A stretch of DNA of 64,000 nucleotides, taken from contig OZ025882.1 in NCBI GenBank assembly GCA_964019415.1, forward strand, positions 2,528,427 to 2,592,426, in the 5' to 3' direction. The notes beneath the pieces are model-generated. The model worked only from the letters and a program-made list of their open reading frames with translations. It ran no database searches and was not told the origin of the DNA. Source of the stretch: Ianthella basta. Taxonomy: Eukaryota > Porifera > Demospongiae > Verongiida > Ianthellidae. The position numbers were made by a program, and so were the translations under genes. Positions 53,780-64,000 of this stretch are shown here, piece after piece. Position 1 is the first letter of the stretch; each line of letters starts with the position of its first letter.

Positions 53780-54584
53780 GGAGATCACATTCTCCAGCAA
53801 ACTCAAAGTGTCTGGTGGGACAGACTGCGCCTTCTAATGCGCCTCACTTTGCCAACAACGTACTTGGAGCAATGTCGTATAACTTGTGTATCTGCCTTTG
53901 CATGCCTTAACTGCTATAGCTAGTAGACCATAAATTGCCTGGCACTGCTAATAGGAAGAGCCGAGGAACAATAATAATTGATCTTTTTTAATGTGGGAAG
54001 TAGTAAAGTACAGTGGAATTTAGAGGAAATGCAGAATGTTGAGATTGCTTATACATAGTTTGAAGGCTTATTTTTGATTGAAATACAGTTAAATGTGTAT
54101 GGCATACTGTCCACACTCTCTCGTGGGACCAGTGGTTTCAATTGTGCATGCACTGCATGGTTAGTTTTTAGCCTGCACTAGAATAGCACGTACTACATTA
54201 CATTGTGCTGTATTGGCACATACAGCGATCACCTCCTGTCAGCAGCTGCAGGTACGTACCTGTAGCTATTAGCAAACCAAAGTGCACATGCTGCATGTCT
54301 GACAAATTTTAATTTCTTGCACAACCATTAAAGTATATTAACATAACTATATCAAGTACAAGTCATACGAAGAAATAGGTGTATGCATGCATGTTCATGC
54401 ATCATGAATGCAACATCAGGTACATGAAACATACAGGTGCATGAAAAGCATGTAAACTAACTGGGCCTCACTAATGTGCATGTAGATAGCCATGAATACA
54501 AGTGACATGTACTAAAGCCTGCATGTGTGTGTGTGTAGGGTCCTTTTCTTCTTTAGCTAGCTAGGGAGAAACGTTTGTTGTGGC
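53780..54584. other. Upstream region of tyrosinase / 3' flank of next gene
   Basis: About 800 bp, AT-rich, no coding sequence seen. Contains tgcatgcatgttcatgcatc-type simple sequence at 54380-54410 and a short gtgtgtgtg run at 54526. Holds the promoter of tyrosinase (minus) and the 3' UTR of the membrane protein at 54585; both genes run leftward. Confidence 0.5.
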
Positions 54585-56434
54585 TCAAACACTTGTAGCC
54601 TGATGTTCAACTGTTGCCTTTCCTCCTGACCTGGACTCCACCTGAGGAGTGTCAGTAGTAGTTGTAGTCAGACGTGCTATCACAGTCTTCCACAGTTGTT
54701 TAGACAACTTTGATTCACGCAATGCTTGCTTGACATACTTGGGCCTGTACCCATGGTACCAGTGCTCCTCACCGCTAAGTTTCCTTTTGTACTTTAACAA
54801 CCGCAGTGGCCATGACACGAAGACGAGCTGGACTGCCAAGAGCCATATCGTTATTAAAAATGAAATGGGAATCAAAACATACCGCACCACCTGCAACACG
54901 GGCACTGTCTCATTCCTGAATGCCAAGCAGACCCAGGGCCAGATGTTGTCGGCGGCCATGTACAGTGGCAGGTACACAAGCGTGGAGGCAACCACAAATA
55001 CAATAATGATGTATTCAAAGGATAGGCAATAGGTTGTTGGACGCTTGATAAACTTTCGCCACTTCACAGCACCAATGAAAACTGTGACACTGACGCTGAT
55101 CACCCAAAATCCGGACAGTATGCTGTAAAAGATAATACCAGCAGTGGCATGTGCAATGGGACACGTCATTCCACTGGTGACGTTGGCGTCATCTTGTGTG
55201 ATCTCACTAATAATGGCCCCATAGAACTGGTCAGAGAGAGCTGCAAGAACCATGAAAAGAGACAAACTCTCAAGAAATTGCTGCCATGGAGTTGCAGTAG
55301 GCAAAAGCACATTCTCTTCAATCATTTCCAGAAGCTCGTCAGCTGATTCCTTGGCTGCAGGTAGAGGAGAACCTTGTATCGACTCCAGGGTTTCTGAAGC
55401 ATCTAACATACCACGTTCATTCCTCTTGTTGGTGTGAACAACTCCAGAATCTGTTGCTTCCTGCTCTCCTTGTGCACGGGGTTGCGTCTTAAAAGAGATA
55501 CCCAGGGACTTGTTTTTCAATTTCTGATATTTATCGATAATCTTTTTATCTTGATCCCGACCAAAGATGGGGTCAAGGACTAGTGGGATTGCATGGGACA
55601 TGCCCACAATTAGGAGTGTTATGGCAAGGAGGTAGTTGCGAAGATATGATGCTCTGACTAGCTGCAGGGTGTCCACATAGTCATCAATGTCAAGGTCGAA
55701 CAGCAGAGGGAGGTTGTCACTAGCAATGTACAATGCACCCCCCCAAAATGCAAAAACGTCCTTGATTAGTTCTCTCCAAAAGCCATACTTCTTCCACTCA
55801 CTTTCTCCCTGTTCTACTTCCCTTGTAGTCTCTGCACTCTCTTCATCCTTGGGTGTCTTTTCATCCTCCTTTGATGCCTTTCCAACAAACTTGAATACCA
55901 AACCAACAACTCCTACGAAAAAAAACAACACCAAAGCGATCCAGTAAGCATGCTGCTCGGGTATGCGGATGATGCTCAGGAAATCCCCAATGTTGTTGGC
56001 TAGAAGCATGAAAGGCCAAAGGAAGCTTCCCCCGACGAGATCCTTCTTCAACTGTTTGTGAACTTTGTTTTCACTCACAGTAGCATTAGCCTTGAAGATG
56101 CCGCTGCTGAATATTTCACTTACTGTGGTACTCGCCTCAATCCGCCTACGGACAAGAGCACAGTAGTAGGATGTTAACTAATCACTTGGATGTCACAAGC
56201 AATGACACCTATGCTGTGTGATCTACGGCCCACGTGCTATCGTACCATGCTGTATACATACACAACTACACAGGCAATTAAAGGGAATGCCTCTAACCGA
56301 CACCAGTATGAGGTAAATAGTCGGAAAACAATTAAAACATATAGCGCAAGTCACGGTCTAAGGTGTCATCATAGATCATCTTAAGTTGAGATAATCAATA
56401 GTACCATTACGTACCCGCTATCCTTGGCAGCCAT
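54585..56434 (-). CDS. Multi-pass membrane protein of unknown function, 2 exons
   Basis: Exon 1 is only 20 nt (56434-56415: MAAKDS and two bases, donor gtacgt); exon 2 is 56145-54585. Phase closes, giving 526 residues. A start inside exon 2 is less likely, since the first codon of the long frame there is GTG. I count about seven hydrophobic segments, e.g. WIALVLFFFVGVVGLVF, NYLLAITLLIVGMSHAIPL, ATAGIIFYSILSGFWVISVS, YIIIVFVVASTLVYLPLY and VLIPISFLITIWLLAVQLVF. A charged loop (KEDEKTPKDEESAETTREVE) follows the second segment and another long polar loop (about 200-260) precedes the central helices. The C-terminus is cytosolic-looking, rich in Thr (ARLTTTTTDTPQVESRSGG). No motif of GPCRs, channels or known transporters is evident. 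I do not recognise it. Confidence 0.7.
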
Positions 56435-57520
<1,086 letters not shown>

Positions 57521-60500
57521 ATGGCCGGAGCAGCCTTCGGCGACGGAACCCCAGGATCGATTCCTTGCTCAAAGGTGGAATTGTCCGTTTCGTGTTCTAG
57601 TCTCCCCAACAAGAGCGACGCGATCTGTGTCTTGTACACCAAGCCGAACACGGGCGATTCAGAATGGGTCAAGTACGGGATGACGGAGATGATCAGCGAC
57701 AGCTCGAACCCCAAGGTTTGCACGACCTATCGTCGTAATGCGCGTCGTGCAGGCTGTGAAGCATTAGTTGTGTTACACGACGCCTAGAACTGCTCATGCT
57801 CTCGTATAAAGGCGCTGCCTCAAAAGGCAATTAAGGTCTGCTTCTCTATAATTAGTTGGCCCTATCGTAATTATTGCTATAAATGCTTTCACATACTCCA
57901 GATTCCCTCAGTCGTCGCAATGTTTCTGTCCTTTGTCCAGTTCGCCTTTACCTTCACTCTGGACTACTACTTTGAAGAAGTGCAGCCGCTGAAGTTTGAA
58001 GCATACAACGTTGGCAATGTGCGACATATTGCAGATTTGAAAAGGCATGACTTCATTGGGGAAGTGGAGGTAATGCTGGCTGAGATTGTATCTGCTGGAC
58101 AGCAGCTTACAAGGGACCTGAGGAGGGGACGTAAGTGTCTGACACACCACAGCAGATCCTTTATATGCACATGGCTGCCACCTAGTCTGTTGTTAGCCTT
58201 ACATTCATGTACGCAGGTACAAGAGGTGCTCGAGGTAAGATCCACTTTATAGCTGAGGAACTGCAGGACAACAAGTTTGTCATTCATTTTGAGCTCTCTG
58301 CCAGCCAGCTGGAGAAGAAAGATCTGTTTGGCAAGGTAGACAATGGCACTCCAGTTGCAATTGTTCATAACCCCTTGTCCTCATATTGAATTGTGCATGC
58401 ATGTAGCTACAGCAATGCTATGCTTGTGTTTGAAGATACAGCACCTTACGTAGAAGGGGTCATGTGTTTAATAGCTAAGGAAGGGATGAGCAAGTATATT
58501 CTGACTATTGGCTACGATGAAAGGCCATCATCACAATATAGAACCCCGTACATACAATAAGCCATGCAGGTACATGAGGTATAGAATGGCCTGGGAGTGG
58601 TAAAGTTATCTTGAGCTTAGGTATAGGTATGTCAAATGTCAGACTGAATGGCACTTATGAAAGACTGGCTAACTGCACATGTAGTCACACAAGCTGCTGC
58701 CAATGCTTTTCCCTGTATATTTACACCACATGAGCAGTACAGAAGTACACTGTAATAACTTTTGTTATATGAGGAAGCCACATCAAAGCAAGCTGCAGTG
58801 GTCTAATTTTGCATAACGCCACTGTTTACACTTTCACACCTCATAACACACTGCGTCGAGGGGGGCTCTTATTGGTTCACCCAATCACTCTCCACCCTTA
58901 AACAAACGTTTTGTTTACTGCTTTAGCAAAATGCCTTTGATATTCATCACCTTGTGAACTTTCTCATGAACATTGGCTCTGAAATGATGAGTGCTTGGCA
59001 CTTGGAAGCATGGTCATTAACATAAATATATGCCTAGCACACGTGTATTTTTATGGCAGTGACATGTAATTGTGCATGTAATGTCTTTAGTGATAGAGAA
59101 ACCAACATTCCCTTTTCCAAGTTGACTTTATGGATGAAATTGAAGGTAGGTCTTGCCATTCCCAAGTTCTCCAGTCGTTTAAATCCTAGTACACTCTCTA
59201 AAAAGAAAGTTCTCTCTTCATACGCTGCTTGCAGGACTTCTAATCATATGTCCTAGTGCCGACTCAAGCGGCGCCGATGTTTTATTCAGTACGAGAGGCC
59301 GCTGACAGCCTTTTTCTTGCAACGCTTCTCGCCTTTCGCCTTGTGCTCCGAGAAAAGCGTGTTCTCTGGTTTCTATAGTTACTTCTGTCAGGTTCGTTCG
59401 GTAAATTCATTCGGCAGCGAACGAAATCAAGCGCTAATCCCTGCTGTTTGAATCATAACAAGTCAGTTATAACATGGCCGCGAGGGCGCTGGCTGATTTA
59501 TCACACGAGGGCGCGAAGCGCCCGAGTGCGATAAATCAGCTAAGCGCCCGAGCGGCCATGTTATAACTAGTACGTGTCTTCAGCCCGGGTGCTGCTGCTA
59601 GCTATAGCTACAGCTCACTGCAGGTAGCTGCACGTGTTGTGCACTCCAACTGTGAAACTTGCCTCATGGACGGTTGATCTCTCCCCCCTCCCCCATGCCC
59701 AGTCTGATCCCTACGTTGAGATTGCAAAGGCACAGGAGAGTGGTACATTCACCTTAGCATACAGATCTGAGGTCATCAAGAGGAACCTCAATCCCAGGTA
59801 TGGTTGGGTCTCCAGGCCAAGCTGAGGCCAAACATCTGAAGACACGTTTCATGTTGCCAGCAGTGATAGTGTGTATATATACTGATATTTGTAAGCCTTC
59901 TTACTTTTTTGGCCTCACGTTGCCATGACAATGGTGTGAGCATTACTGACACCACATGCTATGTATTAAGTATTGTTGATTATGGGGCTTTTGATTCCAC
60001 GTTCCCTTTATTAACAGCCATGTGTGGCTGCATGTATGGAAGCACACAATCTTATATTAGTTAGTATGTCCAGAGCACTGTCTAATATATACACATACCT
60101 GTAATAGTGCTGCCCATCACTGTATTATATTTCCCTCATTGTCTGTGTTTACCTGTCTTTTTGTAGGTGGAAGGGATTCAAACTGCCCATTCAGAAGCTG
60201 TGTGGTGGGGACTGGGACAGAACTCTGGAATTTTCAGTTTATGACTGGAATAGGTAAGAAATCCACTCACCTATGCTGTCATGGAAACATGATATTGTAT
60301 AAATAGTAGTAGCATTTACATGTAGTGCACACTGCATACATTTTGTATACGGTGCCAGCTATGGCATTATATCAATACTTGTGCTATATACGTACGTATA
60401 TACTTGTGTAGGGGCATCCGCCACTGACCACCACCTTTATGTAATAAATTTATGTATTCCAACACTGAGACCTGTGTGTGATTTCGGATGACACAAATTG

Positions 60501-62856
60501 GTTTCTATTGTTGGAAGGTCTGAACTCTGAAGCTTGTGCTCCTATATCTGCAGTTCTGGTACTCCTGACTTCATCGGAATGACAACTGCCTCACTCAAAG
60601 ACATTTGTAGTCATAGGTATGGCCAACTGTATGTCCTTGCTAACACCTCTCTCATGTTGCTACTGTGTTTGAAATTGTTACTCTTTGCTTCCTTTCCCAA
60701 CCCTGTAGCGGTGGTACTATTCGCAATCTCCCCCTGGTCAACCCTGAGAAGCAGGCAAAGAAGAAGGGAAAGTATGACAACTCGGGTGTATTGAACTTTG
60801 ATGCAGTGAGGTGAGCTGATTGTTGCCATCAGGTGGAAGGGTCCATGAAGGGGTGTTGAGTCACTGCCATAGCAGTTATTGTGCATTGGGTTTGTGTGCT
60901 CCACACTGGACAAGTCAGCAATATTGGACAGTAAGTGGTGGAAGCTAGGATGCAGCCCACTGAAAGTGCTATAACATAGGTTATGCTGGTTGCCAGCTAA
61001 TACATCACCCGCACAAGTTGCCCTGGTTTTATATATAGTCTTTCAAATACAGTAATGTCGTGCAACTTGTGTGGATGCTAGTATTATGCATTGCATTGTT
61101 GTACAGAATCATTGCATTTAGACACTCACCCATTTTGAACACAATTACTTTGCATGGGAATGAATCTGTCTATTGTAAGTTTCTCTGATTGTTGTTTCTC
61201 TGAAGTTTCTTGTCACATAACTCGATCACTCTAGCTCTAGTCAACCAATTTAAAACAATATTGGTCTTTTGTTACTATTAATAGGTATGCTAGCGTGGTA
61301 TCTGCCAAGGCACATGTCTACATTATGAGACGCTCAGCATTCATGGATATTTTAAGCTGATGCAGCATGCAGTTAACCATTACAATCACAACTCAACTAA
61401 CTTGTTGTCGATGGTGAGGCTGAGCGCTGACACTACCCATTTGCAGCATGGTGTTGAAATTGCATGCCATTGTTGTAACACTCTGCAGTCTTCTGGTTTC
61501 TCAACAACGCTCAATCAGCAGCCATGGTCCATGCAAGTTGAGGTAGCTACGTGCGTATGTATACATGGCAAGGCTTCATGGCATTTTCGGTCATAAAAAG
61601 TATACATCTATTAATAGAGAACAGCACAGTAATTGGCCTAATTCAAGCTACCTATTGAAATGTACTCAAATGACATCATCATTGGGTTTGGAGCACCTTG
61701 TAGTGCCGTCGGCACTCTTTACATTACTACAGGGCCTTGCACTTGGATAGCTTTGTTGCTTCCATCGTATGTACATGTATGACATTAAGCATTTCATTGT
61801 CTCATGTTATGAGAGCCATTTGAAGGTGTAGTCATTTATGTTTTGTACTTGCTATTTAACCATTGGATTCATGCCATCCAAGGGTGTTTAATGAGCAGCT
61901 CTGAAATGTGCAGGCAACTTGATTTGTTGGCGGACATCCTATAGACTTTTGCCTCTGTCATGTAGTGATCATGACTAGTACCCTGTTGTACTGTGGTATG
62001 AACACACGTACAATTTCATTTGGCTACAAGCAGAATGTAATGGCTGGACTATGCCAACTGGTGCATCTGCGCATGCATTGTCAGCCGTGCCGGGGTATGC
62101 TACACATGCAGAGAGATCGTGCTTGTGCTTGTGCTTGTGCGTCAGTGCCATTAGCACTTTATCCTGACTGGGCAGTGTGTGCTGACCAGCACTGAAATCA
62201 CAAAGTACACTGGTCCTTCTGGTATGGGTTGTGAAGTGAACACAACTTACCTATATAACTACCTATGCTACAGGGCGAATCCTATCTATACCTTTGTGGA
62301 CTACATCAGAGGAGGCTGCCAGATTGACCTGATTGTGGCTGTGGACTTTACTGTGAGATGTTTGTGTGTGGATGTGTGTGAGTGTGTGGTGTGCTTTGTG
62401 TACACATGTATGTACATGCACCTAAATAATCTCTCACTCTATCTAGTGATAGCATTGTGAATGGATGGTGCATGTATGTGTGTGTGCTCAATTGTTGTGG
62501 TCATGTTAATGCTGTGAAAGAGCACTCCATTATTATGAACTTGTGTTTCTATAGGCTTCCAACGGGGAGCCTTCGGACCCACAGTCACTGCATCACATGG
62601 CTCCCAACTATGTGAGTGTCTGCATGATGTAGTCACATGTCACTAGTGCTGTGCATCTTTAAGAGCACATCTTTCTGTGCAGGACAATGAGTACATTTAT
62701 GCTATCAAGTCGGTGGGGTCAGTGCTGGCCCCGTATGACTCCAACCAGAGACACTCTTGCTTTGGATTCGGTGCCAAAGTGCCACCTTTTGACATGGTAT
62801 CACATTGCTTTGCTCTAAATGGAAACGAGAATTATCCTGAAGTCAATGGAATTGAG
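57521..62856 (+). CDS. Copine (C2A-C2B-vWA), 3' end beyond window
   Basis: Exons found: 57521-57715, 57941-58130, 58217-58335, 59703-59797, 60167-60253, 60554-60616, 60709-60810, 62274-62352, 62555-62611, 62683-62856; phases agree. C2A: VELSVSCSSLPNKSDAICVL, then FTLDYYFEEVQPLKFEAYNV and HDFIGEVEVMLAEIVSAG. C2B: SDPYVEIAKAQESGTFTLAY, RNLNPRWKGFKLPIQKLCGG, DWDRTLEFSVYDWN, GTPDFIGMTTASLKDI. The copine vWA domain opens [34 protein letters not shown] (MIDAS DFTxSN) and HSCFGFGAKVPPFDMVSH. Copines bind phospholipid in a Ca2+-dependent way and carry cargo to membranes. In C2A the usual SKSDP is NKSDA. Several Asp ligands remain in C2B. Exons coding the rest of the vWA domain were not found to position 64000, so the next intron exceeds 1.1 kb. 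Confidence 0.93.
59465..59568. repeat. 104-bp foldback in copine intron 3
   Basis: agttataacatggccgcgag...gagggcgc-gaa-gcgcccgag...cggccatgttataact: arms of about 50 bp with a few mismatches and a 3-nt loop. Much more GC-rich than its AT-rich surroundings. Confidence 0.85.
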
Positions 62857-62976
62857 GTGAGTCCAGGAGAGCTAGAGTATACATCACCAAATGCTTGCCC
62901 GCACACTCACTATACTCACATCACATACACACATACATATTGTACATGCACTATGCATGCACACACCTACACATTA

Positions 62977-63128
62977 CAGTGAAACCTGTCTAAGACAGCC
63001 ACCTGTGGGCTAGTGGCTGCCCTACAGAGGCAGATTGCAATGTTTTAGTGCTATTTGTGGCCATGGAGGCTGGATGTCTTAGAGAGGTGGCTGCCGAACA
63101 CAGTGACTGTCTTAGACAGGTTCCACTG
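62977..63128. mobile_element. Tc1/mariner-type MITE with TA duplication
   Basis: cagtgaaacctgtctaagacag at the left and ctgtcttagacaggttccactg at the right form about 22-bp inverted termini (one or two mismatches). TA flanks both sides (62975-62976 and 63129-63130). The internal about 108 bp is non-coding. TA target duplication and CAGT ends are typical of mariner-like non-autonomous copies. Confidence 0.8.
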
Positions 63129-63130
63129 TA

Positions 63131-64000
63131 TCACATACTCACTATGCATTCAATTTCATACTCCCTATATATGTACACCATAATTTTATGTAACACAAAA
63201 CTATATATTGAGTACTTGGAAGAGTCTACACAATTGTGATACCGTACATGTACGGTAGTGATTACAGATACCCCACCACCTTGGGCGCATTTTGTTTGCG
63301 AGTACACGAACAGGTTAACGCGTACATACATGATAAATAGCTGTTGTACATATTTAAATGGCCGACAACCCCATGCGTGTTAAGATCAAAGTGTGAAATC
63401 GGTGTGCATATTAAACAAAATGGAGAAGTCTATGTAGCTACCTACATGCATAGTATATATATATGTTAGTCTAACTCCATTCACTGAGTAAAGGTACATA
63501 TGTTCACAGCATACACTTTGAATGTACGTATTGTACATTCTCTCCAGCATCGGTGTTGAATGTAATTTGCATATAGCACACTCACCCAACTATGTTACAG
63601 TCTTACTAAAGTAGTGAGTCATAACATTGCTTCATTTAGTGCTACCACAACAGTGAGCATTTTGTATTGCATGAGCAACTCCTGCACATAGCTTACATCC
63701 TTGTACATGTGAAGAGAGTTATGGTTTCTTTGTCAATCTCTCTGTTCATACGTATATTTCTAGCTCTTTTGTGTATGTCACACCTTTGTATACCTCACCT
63801 AGCAAGGCTGCCCAAGCTGCTTTGAACTATTTACATGCATATTTGCTGAAGAATGTTCACTCTCTGCGCTCTGTTGTTGTGCACTGGGTGAATGAGCATT
63901 TAACAGAGAGCAGAGTCCTGTCCATGGAAGCAAGATAATGGATGCTGTACTTCAGTAGATTATATGCTTTGGGTTAAACTGCACTCGTTAGTGTGCATGC
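63131..64000. other. Copine intron, no further feature seen
   Basis: AT-rich sequence with short simple runs (tacatgtacggta, tatatatatatg at 63453). The small ORFs show no family resemblance and no exon continuing the copine vWA domain is recognisable. Confidence 0.5.

Overview
The window is nuclear DNA from an intron-rich, compact animal genome. Almost every gene is split by short exons with GT-AG introns, neighbouring genes lie tens to hundreds of bases apart, and the introns are full of simple repeats and mobile-element debris. The gene set is metazoan: mitochondrial Na+/Ca2+ exchanger, PEX10, B3GNTL1-like glycosyltransferase, copine, EGF-containing tyrosinase and an arrestin-fold protein. 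The mobile elements (a Penelope fragment, a retroelement with a restriction-like endonuclease, a KDZ-like transposase remnant) suggest a marine invertebrate, most likely a demosponge. That placement is an inference from gene style, not from a marker gene.

Layout. 1-7.6 kb is mobile-element territory: a retroelement coding fragment at the left edge, a broken transposase-like gene on the minus strand (about 1.7-4.0 kb), and a 1068-codon intact reverse-transcriptase ORF (4259-7465, minus) flanked by an imperfect 14+7 bp direct repeat. 7.8-10.6 kb is a nine-exon arrestin-fold gene (plus). 11.2-18.06 kb is a nine-exon leucine-rich-repeat gene (minus) with two long foldbacks and a 2.4-kb minisatellite in its introns. 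Fifty bases separate its start codon from that of the 17-exon NCLX/SLC8B1-type exchanger (plus, 18.1-34.3 kb), whose introns hold several tandem arrays and a Penelope fragment. Next come a small secreted protein behind a TATA box (34.5-36.2 kb, plus), intronless PEX10 (minus) and B3GNTL1 (plus), the last two divergent with 64 bp between start codons.

42.4-46.4 kb (minus) is an eleven-exon gene that joins an F-box to a RasGEF-like catalytic region. 47.3-50.7 kb (plus) is a ten-exon single-pass membrane protein with a conserved-looking cytoplasmic tail; a decayed copy of its first exon lies just upstream. 52.2-53.8 kb is an intronless secreted tyrosinase (minus), 54.6-56.4 kb a two-exon multi-pass membrane protein (minus), and 57.5 kb to the right edge a copine whose 3' end is outside the window.

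All multi-exon models were built by hand; in each, reading phase is preserved through every junction to a stop (or to the window edge for copine), which is the main support for the boundaries. The most unusual structural theme is that several intronic tandem arrays begin exactly at a 5' splice site, or are built from units resembling splice sites, including a 38-bp intron that is nearly pure GT repeat.
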